A DNA stretch of 9,353 nucleotides, from assembly GCA_014382085.1 (NCBI GenBank), contig JACNKJ010000140.1:1-9353 (forward strand), read 5' to 3'. The notes below the pieces were generated by a model, which was not told where the DNA came from, did no database searches, and saw nothing but the letters and a program-made list of their open reading frames with translations. This stretch comes from a bacterium. GTDB taxonomy: Bacteria; Krumholzibacteriota; Krumholzibacteriia; JACNKJ01. A program made the position numbers and the translations under genes. This document shows positions 1 through 7,635 of the stretch, in pieces; the first letter of the stretch is position 1; the number at the start of each line of letters is the position of its first letter.

Positions 1-2655
1 GTCGCTGCCCATGGCGCGGAGATGCACGTATCCAATATCACCCCCCCCGGCTTCTTCCACTCTTTCACGACGCTCAAGCTCCCATTGCTCATAGCGAAGA
101 CCGTACTCACGCCGGGCGGGAATGGCCTCGACAATGAATTCCTTCGCTTCATCGCGAGGTCCTCGTTTTACTTTCAGACGAATTTGCTCCCCGGATTGAT
201 TACGCAGCAGGACGCCGGGGTGAATCACACTTTCCATGGAGACGCCGTTGATGGCGGAAATAATATCGCCTTCGCGAATATCCAAGCCCGGACGATCTAA
301 AGGTGAACGCGCTTCGGGAAGATCAGGATCGCTGCGATAGATTGTCGCAACACGCCAGTTTTTGGAATCATCCCGCCGAAAAACCGCACCCAATGAGGCC
401 ATGTCGATGTCGCCTGCATCATTCCGGTGATCGCCTCCTCCGACATATACGTGCAGGGCAGACAGCTCACCCGCCATCTGCTTCTGCAAATCGCTCAATT
501 CCAAGCGCGTCGTTACACGATCCAGCAAGGGCAGGTATTTTTGCAACATGGCATCCCAATCCACGCCGTGCATGTTGCGGTCGTAGAAGTAGTCGCGCAT
601 TAACCGCCAGGACTCCACGAAGATCTGACGCCATTCCTCTTCAGGATTCACCGTGAACTTCCAGGAAGAGAAATCCATTTGCGCGTCATCCAAGGATGCG
701 TTCTCTCCGGCAGATGTTTCGATGACGTAGAGCGAATCGCCCTTGCGCAGCAGCAGTTTGCTTCCATCACCCGAAAGTTCATAGAAGTCCACGCCCGACG
801 CGATGGATTTGGATTCGACATCCTCACTTCCAAAATCCAGCGCCAGCAGTTCGCCCCCTCTCCACTGTCCGGCCTCGCGACTCATCCAGAACAGGCGACC
901 CTCCTTCAAGGAAAGTCGGTTGTAGTTACCGGCCTCCAACGGAATTTGGTGCAGGCGGGTCAGTAAGCCCTCTCGTTGAATCTCAATCCTGATTTCCTTT
1001 TTTTCCTCGTCCTCAGTTTCAGGGTCAATCCAGAGTTCATCCTGGGGATCGAAGGGAAAATGAAGACCATCCTTTAGGGCTATCGCATAGATCAGAGTTT
1101 GATTGTCCAGGAATGGCTCGGGTTGGGCTTGACCCCATGGCCCATAAACGATGCTGCGAAAATGTCGATTGGATAAGAAATAGATCCATTCACCATCAGC
1201 GCTCCAGGCCGGACTCACACTGTGAAAACGATCGCTGGTGATGGGAAAGGATTCCTTGGCGGCCAGATCGTAGACAAAAAGCTGCCCGATTCCGTTCTTG
1301 GCACCGTAGCCGTAAGCGAAAAAACGACTGTCGGGAGACCAGCTGGGTTTTTCAAATCCCCAGTCCTGGGCGAATGCAACTAGGTTCGATTTACCGGACT
1401 CCACATTGATGAGACGAAGCTGCTGATCCTGATTCCAGGAAGCGATCCATTTTCCGTCGGGTGAGGGAATGCCGCCGAACCTGAGGACCTGGCCGTCCTT
1501 ACTGATTTGCCTCGCCGTTGCGGCGCCTTCGGCGGAAAACTCCCACCACTCCACTTCACCACTGGAGTCGGAAAGGAGAATCAAGGATTCGCTTTCGGGA
1601 AGGAAGCGTGCACCTCGAAAACGAATGCCCTGCTCGCGAGTCAATTCAACGCGCCTGCCCTGCTTCACGGGATGCACGAAAACGCGTCCGCGGTTGGTAG
1701 TGACCACACGGCCACCATCTACATTGATGTGGGCCGAGCTGAGGTGATTCATGGGCTCATCCACCCAGCGCTCGCGCATTTGATCGAGATCGCTCAGCAA
1801 GCGAATGGGAATTCGTCGATCGAAATCCGACCTAATGTCGTAGAGATGAAGATCCGCTCCCAACTGATAAACGATGCGCCCCTCGTTAAGGTCGGGGTCA
1901 AGAATATCCCATCCCGCGTGATGCGTGTGCTGACGCAGGTCATCGCCATCGTAGTTCATGGACCAGAGGTTCATGGTTCCGTCGCGATCACTGGCGAAAT
2001 AGACACGGCTCTGCCAGACCATGGCGTGGCGACTGATGCCCTTGTAATCGGGAGTGAGTGACAGGGCCTCATCCGCGCCCCGCTCAAAGCGCCATAGATT
2101 TTGTGCCGTTCCACCCTTGTAGCGTTTCGTGCTGCTGCCCTGGGCGGAGAGCCTTGTGAAAAAGAAGCTGCCTGACTTTTCATCGAAACTACCGTCAGAA
2201 GCTTGGGCCAGAGGTAGAGGAGTTTGATCCAAGGTTTCGGGATCCACCACCACGAGCTGCGTGCTGGGCAAAGTGGAGAAATGCCGGGTAGCGTAGATCA
2301 CGCGATCTTGGAGATCCCATCCAACCATGCGAGCCCAATCACCATCATAAGTCAGGCGGCGAGGGAGACCACCTTCCATGGGCATGAGGTAAATCTCGGT
2401 GGGACCCTCGTAGGCCGCAGAAAAAGCCAGGAGTTGCCCATCGGGGGAAACACTGGGATAGCTCTCGCTCTCCAGGTGCGTGGTCAATCTCTGGGCAGTT
2501 CCTCCTTCGGCTTCCACTTTCCAGAGGTCGCCTTCTGCCGTGAAGATCACCTGATCTCCGTGTAGGGCGGGCTGGCGATAGTACCCTTGAATCGAAGTGG
2601 ACGAGGCCGAGAGGACCAGAGCGGTCAGAAACATGATCAGAATCGATGCACGCAT
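1..2655 (-). CDS. Tricorn-like S41 family protease, exported (C-terminus cut by window edge)
   Basis: The frame is open for 885 codons from ATG at 2655 to the left edge; I read every codon and found no stop. It starts after a good ribosome site (GAGGTG), and an in-frame stop at 2671-2673 excludes a longer start. Residues 1 to about 22 form a Sec signal peptide (MRASILIMFLTALVL). Residues about 25-640 read as beta-propeller repeats, with motifs such as YPSVSPDGQLLAF, PSWSPDSRFFAYG and PAWSADGEWIYFLSNR. Residues about 660-750 match the Tricorn C1 region (MRDYFYDRNMHGVDWD, then GELSALHVYVGGGD). His735 would correspond to the catalytic His746 of Thermoplasma Tricorn, with Leu734 where that enzyme has Ser745. 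A PDZ domain follows at about 755-850 (GLDIREGDIISAING). The window ends at GYVHLRAMGSD, the start of the C2 core, so the nucleophilic serine and acidic residues are not visible. Tricorn is about 1,070 residues, so roughly 200 are missing. The family degrades peptides; the signal peptide implies a periplasmic or surface role, unlike cytoplasmic archaeal Tricorn. Confidence 0.93.
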   Translation of the reverse strand, partial: MRASILIMFLTALVLSASSTSIQGYYRQPALHGDQVIFTAEGDLWKVEAEGGTAQRLTTHLESESYPSVSPDGQLLAFSAAYEGPTEIYLMPMEGGLPRRLTYDGDWARMVGWDLQDRVIYATRHFSTLPSTQLVVVDPETLDQTPLPLAQASDGSFDEKSGSFFFTRLSAQGSSTKRYKGGTAQNLWRFERGADEALSLTPDYKGISRHAMVWQSRVYFASDRDGTMNLWSMNYDGDDLRQHTHHAGWDILDPDLNEGRIVYQLGADLHLYDIRSDFDRRIPIRLLSDLDQMRERWVDEPMNHLSSAHINVDGGRVVTTNRGRVFVHPVKQGRRVELTREQGIRFRGARFLPESESLILLSDSSGEVEWWEFSAEGAATARQISKDGQVLRFGGIPSPDGKWIASWNQDQQLRLINVESGKSNLVAFAQDWGFEKPSWSPDSRFFAYGYGAKNGIGQLFVYDLAAKESFPITSDRFHSVSPAWSADGEWIYFLSNRHFRSIVYGPWGQAQPEPFLDNQTLIYAIALKDGLHFPFDPQDELWIDPETEDEEKKEIRIEIQREGLLTRLHQIPLEAGNYNRLSLKEGRLFWMSREAGQWRGGELLALDFGSEDVESKSIASGVDFYELSGDGSKLLLRKGDSLYVIETSAGENASLDDAQMDFSSWKFTVNPEEEWRQIFVESWRLMRDYFYDRNMHGVDWDAMLQKYLPLLDRVTTRLELSDLQKQMAGELSALHVYVGGGDHRNDAGDIDMASLGAVFRRDDSKNWRVATIYRSDPDLPEARSPLDRPGLDIREGDIISAINGVSMESVIHPGVLLRNQSGEQIRLKVKRGPRDEAKEFIVEAIPARREYGLRYEQWELERRERVEEAGGGDIGYVHLRAMGSD

Positions 2656-2683
2656 AGCCACCTCGCTGGATCAATGTCGGCCC

Positions 2684-2712
2684 ATGATAGCGTTTCAGCG
2701 TGGGCAAGCCAA
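2684..2712 (-). promoter_or_regulatory. Candidate sigma70-type promoter for the Tricorn-like gene
   Basis: On the minus strand, TTGGCT (plus 2707-2712) and TATCAT (plus 2684-2689) are separated by exactly 17 bases, matching the -35 consensus at 4 of 6 and the -10 consensus at 5 of 6 positions. Transcription would start near 2677, giving a short leader of about 20 bases containing the GAGGTG ribosome site. It lies just downstream of the hairpin that appears to end the cytochrome operon, so it would give the protease its own transcript. This is consensus matching by eye; the real sigma factor of this organism may differ. Confidence 0.42.
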
Positions 2713-2739
2713 TTGTATTCAAAGCTGCCCCCCAAAAGT

Positions 2740-2768
2740 AACCCGCGCTTCCAGAAGAAACGCGGGTT
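2740..2768 (-). terminator. Hairpin ending the cytochrome operon (probable terminator)
   Basis: A perfect 8-base inverted repeat, AACCCGCG (2740-2747) and CGCGGGTT (2761-2768), encloses a 13-base loop. It sits 20 bases beyond the stop codon of the haem-porin gene. On the minus strand the stem is followed by ACTTTTGG, only a short T tract, so it is an imperfect intrinsic terminator and may be leaky or help protect the transcript 3' end. Confidence 0.55.
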
Positions 2769-2788
2769 CGAGTCTTAATGCTTGGTTT

Positions 2789-4000
2789 CTAAAAACCACT
2801 TACGATACCGAAGACTCCTCGATTGAGTTCATTTTCCAGATCACGAGTGTATTCAAAGTGGAGGCGAAGATTTCGCGCGACCAAATAGCTGGAACCGAAG
2901 GATACCGTCCTGTAGGCAATACCGGCGTCCTTGGATTCAAGATCGTTATAGAGAAGGACAAAGGCATGGCGTCCGTCATCTCCCGCAGGCAGGTACACAA
3001 GTTCCCCGATCATGCCTGTCGTTTCGATCTTCTCGGCGGGTTCATTATTCAGGCCCATGGGATTGCTGTCCTGGCGAATCATGTACTGACCGGTAAAGGA
3101 AAGTGGACCCGCACCCAGGCTAAAATCCGGCCCGAAGTAACGAACTTCATTTTGACGCCATTCCAGTGGAGTCCCTCCGGCCAAGGGAAGGTTTTCCAAA
3201 CCTTGGTAGAAATATCCCCCAAGGCTGGCAAACTCACCGATTCCCTGATTCACGCGGAATCCGTAGTTCTTGTACCGATCCCCATCAAACTTTCGATTGG
3301 CCGCAGCCTCTCCCTTGCCATTGCCATTCACGAGAAATCCCACAAGGTCCGTGCCGGTGGATTCGATCCCGTAAACGGCCATGAGACCGCGATCGTAGGT
3401 CAGATTGATTTGAGAAACGCCGACCGTCTGTTTGTAGACTTGGTAATCCTCGTAGCTGAGGCGCAGTTCACGCTTCATCAGAGGATCGGAGGTCTGGAAT
3501 TGCCCGACCATCAGGTCCAATGGCAGCCCGCCGATGTCGTCAAAGTGAATGTACGCATCTTCTATTCCCGCTACTTCTCCGCGCTCGGCCATATAGAAAT
3601 AGAAATAGTAGCCGATGTTTTTTGTCAGGGCTCCACCACTTAGAATTTTCACACCCCAAGGGATTTGCAGATCGGAATCCACCGACTGAGGAAGGGTTTG
3701 GTCTTCGTCGAGCATCATCCAGGCATCGAAGCGCATCCCAAGTTGGAATGTTCGATTGAGCCAGAGGGTTTCATCACCGCCGGTGATATAATCGCGCTCC
3801 TTTTCTTCTTCCCGAATGACGAAACCCGCAGCCGCGAATTCATCCCCATAGGCCTTCAGGCGCGGGAAAGGCGCATGGCAGGTGGTACAGGATATTTTGT
3901 AGCGACGAGCGAAAGCGGGAATGCCATAGGCATCTTGCGCATAAATGGATCCCACGAGAACAACAAGCAGCAGCGAACTCAGGATCTTCGTAATCCTCAT
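2789..4000 (-). CDS. Outer-membrane beta-barrel with N-terminal c-type haem site (Cyc2-like fused cytochrome-porin)
   Basis: The protein has 403 residues. Residues 1-21 are a Sec signal peptide (cleavage likely after IYA). A short haem segment follows: IPAFARRYKISCTTCH, with the CXXCH at 38-42, then APFPRLKAYGDEFAAAGF. The rest has the alternating polar/aromatic pattern of amphipathic beta strands (for example YYFYFYMAERG and LRLHFEYTRDLENEL) and ends in phenylalanine, the usual last residue of outer-membrane barrels. The FAR...CxxCH...P.L..(Y/F)G..F layout is shared by Cyc2 iron oxidases and by a wider group of uncharacterised haem-porins. Cyc2 proteins are, as I recall, about 400-550 residues, so this one is at the short end. 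The start at 4000 has GGAGAG directly after the upstream stop codon, suggesting translational coupling. The likely role is moving electrons across the outer membrane; iron as donor is not shown. The barrel and the haem site are well supported, the substrate is not. Confidence 0.85.
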   Translation of the reverse strand: MRITKILSSLLLVVLVGSIYAQDAYGIPAFARRYKISCTTCHAPFPRLKAYGDEFAAAGFVIREEEKERDYITGGDETLWLNRTFQLGMRFDAWMMLDEDQTLPQSVDSDLQIPWGVKILSGGALTKNIGYYFYFYMAERGEVAGIEDAYIHFDDIGGLPLDLMVGQFQTSDPLMKRELRLSYEDYQVYKQTVGVSQINLTYDRGLMAVYGIESTGTDLVGFLVNGNGKGEAAANRKFDGDRYKNYGFRVNQGIGEFASLGGYFYQGLENLPLAGGTPLEWRQNEVRYFGPDFSLGAGPLSFTGQYMIRQDSNPMGLNNEPAEKIETTGMIGELVYLPAGDDGRHAFVLLYNDLESKDAGIAYRTVSFGSSYLVARNLRLHFEYTRDLENELNRGVFGIVSGF

Positions 4001-4009
4001 AATCTCTCC

Positions 4010-5350
4010 TTATTCGTAAACCTCGAAACGGGTACGGGCCTCATTGATTCTTACGATTTCCATTTCCTCGGCGGGTACGTTCAGGAACTCACCCACCGGA
4101 GTGATCAGCTTTTGGTAATTGAGTTGGGCTAGAATCTCGACTTCTCCAGCTGCGATATCGTCGGGCATTTCCCAGGTAAAGGTCTCGATCTTGGTCTCTC
4201 GCGGGCCCAAACGATAATCGGGACCAAAGGATGCCGTGTTCCATTGCTGGATGGTCATGCGTCCCTGGGGATCCAGGTAAGCCATTCGAAAAATCCGATC
4301 ACCCAGAGGCACACCGTCTCGCTGAACACCGGGGAAGTCGGGAATTCCTTTGGCTATGCCCATGTCCTGATAGGCCAGAACATCGGAGGCGATGGTTGTT
4401 TCTTCACCTTCGAAGCCTTTTAGATCGACAGGGAGATGGTAGCGTTTCCCTTCCGAATCTTCGGCTTCCAGATGCAACCATACGATTCGATCTTCCACCG
4501 ATCCCGTTGGAATCTTGTGGCCGGCCTTGCTATTGAAAAGCTGCACACTTAGCTGAACAGCGCCATCATAGGGAACTTCTCTTTCGTCCGGATGAACTCG
4601 AAGTTCAACCGCCCCCGCGAGTTTTCCCGGATCATGGGCCCCGTGGAAAAGATGCTGGGCGACAATGTCTTCATCGGACATTTTTGCATTGCGCCCGATT
4701 GCGCGAGGCATGTGACAGTCGTGACAGCGCACTCCTTCTTTGGAGTAGGGTCCCTCACGCCACTCCAGATGCGTGGCCTTCACCCACTGATCATAGGGAC
4801 TCATTTCGTTATGGCAGGTGCCGCAAAACTCGGCTTGACTGAGGAATTCGCTCTTTTGCGTGTCGTGATGAGGCGACTGAACACCTTCTTTCGGGCCATA
4901 CTTCACCCGTCCGGGCTCACTGATCCAATTGAAGTTGTAAGGCGTGTCACCCTCAAAACCGGTAACCGTATGACAAAGGTCACAGGACACCGATTCATTC
5001 GCCCGGCTATTTTCTTCGGGCCGAGGAGGAGGAACGTCGCCCGCCAGAAACGCGATGGGTGCGTGGCAACCGTTGCAGCCTTCCCTCACACCCGCAACCA
5101 CCTCATCTTTTTCAGCGTGAGGAATGGCCAGTTCGAAATACTCGATCTCATCCCAGTGATGGGTATAGGCCTGTGACATCATGGCCTGCTCCCACTGGCG
5201 ATAGAAATCCAAATGACAGCTTTTGCAGACTTCGGGCTTTTCGTAGTCGTCATAGGAACGACTCCCCATGGCCGCTTCTCCAGCCAGGGCCCAGGCCGAT
5301 GTCGCCAGAACAAAACAGAATACGACTGAAATCAGACTCTTGTTAATCAT
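4010..5350 (-). CDS. Exported pentaheme c-type cytochrome with C-terminal GHKIPTG-type domain
   Basis: The protein has 446 residues. Residues 1-23 are a Sec signal peptide ending ALA|GE. There is no lipobox, so the protein should be soluble in the periplasm or secreted. Five CXXCH haem sites lie at 42-46 (CKSCH), 92-96 (CNGCH), 123-127 (CDLCH), 176-180 (CGTCH) and 209-213 (CHDCH). Possible distal haem ligands include His64, 65, 78, 161, 162, 194, 233, 236 and 239. The spacing and context resemble the cytochrome c554-like multihaem group. From about 245 a haem-free beta-rich domain carries FNSKAGHKIPTGSVEDR (272-288), a motif common in bacterial multihaem proteins with this tail. The ATG at 5350 has a strong AGAGGAGGTG ribosome site. 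It is the first gene of a two-gene operon, 9 bases before the haem-porin, so it plausibly passes electrons to or from that protein. It could instead be a reductase whose active-site haem is not recognisable by eye. Confidence 0.88.
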   Translation of the reverse strand: MINKSLISVVFCFVLATSAWALAGEAAMGSRSYDDYEKPEVCKSCHLDFYRQWEQAMMSQAYTHHWDEIEYFELAIPHAEKDEVVAGVREGCNGCHAPIAFLAGDVPPPRPEENSRANESVSCDLCHTVTGFEGDTPYNFNWISEPGRVKYGPKEGVQSPHHDTQKSEFLSQAEFCGTCHNEMSPYDQWVKATHLEWREGPYSKEGVRCHDCHMPRAIGRNAKMSDEDIVAQHLFHGAHDPGKLAGAVELRVHPDEREVPYDGAVQLSVQLFNSKAGHKIPTGSVEDRIVWLHLEAEDSEGKRYHLPVDLKGFEGEETTIASDVLAYQDMGIAKGIPDFPGVQRDGVPLGDRIFRMAYLDPQGRMTIQQWNTASFGPDYRLGPRETKIETFTWEMPDDIAAGEVEILAQLNYQKLITPVGEFLNVPAEEMEIVRINEARTRFEVYE

Positions 5351-5566
5351 GGCACCTCCTCTTTTCAGACCAACTTGTCAGAATAGGTGCAGGCCGATAC
5401 TTAGGGAAGCTAAATCCATACATATTAAGGGAATAGAATATGCTTGCCTATGTGGGAGAGAAGCATTCAAGATGCTGCAATTGCTTGCAGGCAAGAGTTT
5501 TAGAGCTTTGACGGCTGGGTCGCAGCTAGCAAGTTTCGCGAAAAATCATGCGGGGGAGAAGCCCAG
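5351..5566. promoter_or_regulatory. Divergent intergenic region between cytochrome operon and sensor kinase
   Basis: This 216-base gap must hold the promoters for both directions. I found no convincing -35/-10 pair on either strand. The minus-strand stretch with TATTCT and TAATAT (plus 5422-5440) is AT-rich and may contain the cytochrome -10, but no -35 lies at the right distance. The kinase start has GGAG at 5555-5558, eight bases before ATG. Repeats inside the region are listed separately. Confidence 0.5.
5443..5533. repeat. Cluster of CTTGC/GCAAG repeats and short palindromes, possible operator
   Basis: The pentamer CTTGC or its complement occurs four times in 91 bases: 5443-5447, 5484-5488, 5491-5495 and 5529-5533. 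The middle two form the palindrome CTTGCAGGCAAG (5484-5495). CTTGCCT (5443-5449) is also an inverted match of AGGCAAG (5489-5495). A further inverted repeat, AGCAT-TCAAG-ATGCT, lies at 5462-5476. Such clustered half-sites between divergent genes suggest a regulator-binding site, but no protein is known to bind here. Confidence 0.35.
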
Positions 5567-7537
5567 ATGATCGAAATTGACCAGCTACAGATGGAATTGG
5601 AAGAAAAAGAGCGCCGGCTGGAAGCGTTTTCGGAGGCCTCCTTCGAGGCCATCTTCCTTTCCGAAAAAGGTGTCTGCCTCGACCAAAACAAAGCGGCCGA
5701 GGAGATGTTCGGCTACAGCCAGGAAGATGCCATAGGTCGACCGGGTACGGATTGGATCGCCGCGGAGGATCGCGACACAGTCCTGGAAAACATGCTCGCA
5801 GGATTCGAAGGTCCCTACGAAGTTGCAGCCCTTCGCAAAGACGGCAGCACCTTCCCCTGCGAAATTCGTGCGAAGATGATCGAGCAGGTCCACGGGACCA
5901 AGCTGCGTGTCACTTCACTCAGAGACATCAGCCAGAGAAAATCGGCGGAAAAAGCCCACGCCGAAATCGAAGCCCGCTTTCGCCGCTTAGCAGAGAACGC
6001 GCCTGACCTTATCTACCGCATGTCAATTCCCGAGAAACGTTATGAGTACATTAGCCCAGCAGTTCTGGAGATCAGCGGATATCCCCCTGAAGCATTCATC
6101 GAAGATCCTTCACTGTTTTTCAAATCCGTTGATCCCCGTGATATGGACTACATCCTGAAGCAGAGTGAAAGACTTTTGGCCGGAGATGTTCCGCCCACCT
6201 TCGAGTTCCGAATCAAACACGCAAAGACTGGAGAAACTCGCTGGATCCATCAGCGCAATGTACTCGTGCTTGACGAAGACGGGAAGCCCGAGGCCATCGA
6301 GGGCATCGCGACGGACATGACCGAGGTCAAAAGGGCTGAGGCGGAGCGGTTGAAACTTGAACGCCAAGTACAACACGCACAAAAACTGGAGAGCTTGGGG
6401 GTCTTGGCCGGCGGCATCGCCCACGACTTCAACAATATCCTGCTATCGATACTCGGCAATGCGGAACTAGCAGGGCAAAACTTGATGCCGGGTTGTTCGG
6501 CTCAAGAGCCCTTGAAGGAAATCTGTATGTCGGCCCGCCGCGCTGCGGAGCTTGCCAATCAGATGCTGGCCTATTCAGGACGCGGGCAATTTGTCGTGGA
6601 ATCCATGGACCTCAATGAACTGGTAGAGGACATGGGGCCACTGCTCTTCTCTTCAATTTCCAAAACGGCGAAGCTCAGCTTCGATTTGAGTCGTGGCGCT
6701 CCAAAAGTTGAGGGAGACAGAACTCAGCTAAGTCAGGTCCTCTTGAATCTAATTACCAATGCCTCCGAGGCTTTGAACGAACAAGGTGGAGCCATTCGCG
6801 TGGAGACGGGAGTCATCGACTGCGATAGCGACACACTCCGAGTGGCTGCTGAAAGCTTCAACCCCTTGAAACCTGAAGTATTGCCCGAAGGATCCTACGC
6901 ATACATCGAAGTCAGCGATGAAGGATGCGGAATGGACCGCGGAACTCGCGAGCGAATCTTCGACCCATTCTACACGACGAAGTTTACCGGTCGCGGGCTT
7001 GGTATGTCGGTGGTGCAGGGAATTGTGCGCGGTCACAAAGGCGGCATACTCATTGATAGCGACCCTGATGCCGGCAGCACATTCAGAGTATTACTCCCAG
7101 AAAGCCAGGTAGAAACTCAGAAGGTGGACCGGAGCAGGGAAGATTCCAGCATTCAGGAGGACTGGAAAGGCACTGGCCATGTTCTTCTGGTGGATGATGA
7201 AGAGGCCGTACGGCACATTGGCGGCAGGATGCTGGAACGAATAGGCTTCAAGCCTCTTCTGGCTAAAGATGGATTAGATGCCGTGGAGATCATCCGCGAA
7301 TGCAAGGACGAGATTCGCACCGTGCTTCTGGACCTTACCATGCCGAAACAGGGTGGACTTGTTACCTTCGATCAGATTCACACTTTGAAGCCGGATCTAC
7401 CCATCGTGATATGCAGCGGCTATTCGGAGGAAGACTCCATTGCCAGCTTCGAGGGCAAGGGACTGGCCGGGTTCATGCAAAAACCCTATAGCCTGGCTCA
7501 GCTGAAGCAGCAGCTTCACGATCTTCTCGAGAATTAA
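5567..7537 (+). CDS. Soluble hybrid sensor histidine kinase, PAS-PAS-HisKA-HATPase-REC
   Basis: The protein has 656 residues. It opens with a short charged helix (DQLQMELEEKERRLEAF), then a PAS domain at about 18-128 ending LRDISQRK. A second PAS/PAC domain at about 135-255 includes GETRWIHQRNVLVLDEDG and ends ATDMTEVKRAEAE. The HisKA domain carries GVLAGGIAHDFNNIL with phosphoacceptor His286. The ATPase domain shows the N box (NLITNASEA, Asn398), a G1-type DEGCGM, the F box DPFYTTK and the G2 box GRGLGMS. The receiver domain at about 538-655 has acidic DDEE, acceptor Asp589 in VLLDLTMP, and the conserved Lys in MQKPYS. There is no membrane segment or signal peptide, so it senses something inside the cell; neither PAS shows an obvious haem or flavin signature to my eye. 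No DNA-binding output domain is present, so phosphate must pass to a partner encoded elsewhere. The divergent position suggests, but does not prove, control of the cytochrome operon. Confidence 0.93.
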   Translation: MIEIDQLQMELEEKERRLEAFSEASFEAIFLSEKGVCLDQNKAAEEMFGYSQEDAIGRPGTDWIAAEDRDTVLENMLAGFEGPYEVAALRKDGSTFPCEIRAKMIEQVHGTKLRVTSLRDISQRKSAEKAHAEIEARFRRLAENAPDLIYRMSIPEKRYEYISPAVLEISGYPPEAFIEDPSLFFKSVDPRDMDYILKQSERLLAGDVPPTFEFRIKHAKTGETRWIHQRNVLVLDEDGKPEAIEGIATDMTEVKRAEAERLKLERQVQHAQKLESLGVLAGGIAHDFNNILLSILGNAELAGQNLMPGCSAQEPLKEICMSARRAAELANQMLAYSGRGQFVVESMDLNELVEDMGPLLFSSISKTAKLSFDLSRGAPKVEGDRTQLSQVLLNLITNASEALNEQGGAIRVETGVIDCDSDTLRVAAESFNPLKPEVLPEGSYAYIEVSDEGCGMDRGTRERIFDPFYTTKFTGRGLGMSVVQGIVRGHKGGILIDSDPDAGSTFRVLLPESQVETQKVDRSREDSSIQEDWKGTGHVLLVDDEEAVRHIGGRMLERIGFKPLLAKDGLDAVEIIRECKDEIRTVLLDLTMPKQGGLVTFDQIHTLKPDLPIVICSGYSEEDSIASFEGKGLAGFMQKPYSLAQLKQQLHDLLEN

Positions 7538-7562
7538 GTAGAAGCCTCGTCATTTCATCGCG

Positions 7563-7571
7563 TGCTATACT
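7563..7571 (+). promoter_or_regulatory. Candidate extended -10 promoter for the aminotransferase gene
   Basis: TGCTATACT is an extended -10 element (TG, one base, then TATACT, 5 of 6 to consensus). No good -35 is visible upstream, as is typical of extended -10 promoters. Transcription would begin near 7578, just before a hairpin in the leader. It would separate this gene from the kinase gene ending at 7537. Confidence 0.4.
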
Positions 7572-7580
7572 TTTAGCGTG

Positions 7581-7614
7581 CCGAAGGCCATCCCCATTCC
7601 TCGCTCGCCTTCGG
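7581..7614 (+). other. Leader hairpin upstream of the aminotransferase gene
   Basis: CCGAAGGC (7581-7588) and GCCTTCGG (7607-7614) form a perfect 8-base stem with an 18-base loop. No T run follows, so it is not an intrinsic terminator for the kinase gene. If transcription starts near 7578, the mRNA would begin almost at this stem, a layout that can slow 5'-end decay. It leaves the ribosome site (AGAGG at 7625-7629) free. Confidence 0.4.
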
Positions 7615-7635
7615 GAAGCAGAAAAGAGGTGGCCG

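Noticed and set aside
1507..2061. A 184-codon open frame on the plus strand opposite the protease propeller
   Set aside because: The minus-strand frame is open throughout with clear propeller motifs; the plus frame has no family signature.
2597..3643. A 348-codon open frame on the plus strand
   Set aside because: It lies antisense to the haem-porin gene, runs through the terminator hairpin and into the start of the protease gene, and its translation shows no recognisable domain or signal peptide. It is a shadow of the real minus-strand genes.
4592..5176. A 194-codon open frame on the plus strand opposite the pentaheme cytochrome
   Set aside because: The minus strand in this stretch encodes four of the five haem sites and conserved motifs, and the plus-strand product matches nothing recognisable.
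5443..5533. The repeat cluster considered as a CRISPR array or mobile-element end
   Set aside because: The repeats are only 5-7 bases, in mixed orientation and irregularly spaced, with no target-site duplication or transposase nearby.
7581..7614. The hairpin considered as an intrinsic terminator of the sensor kinase gene
   Set aside because: No T run follows the stem on the plus strand, and no minus-strand gene ends here; a leader structure is the better reading.
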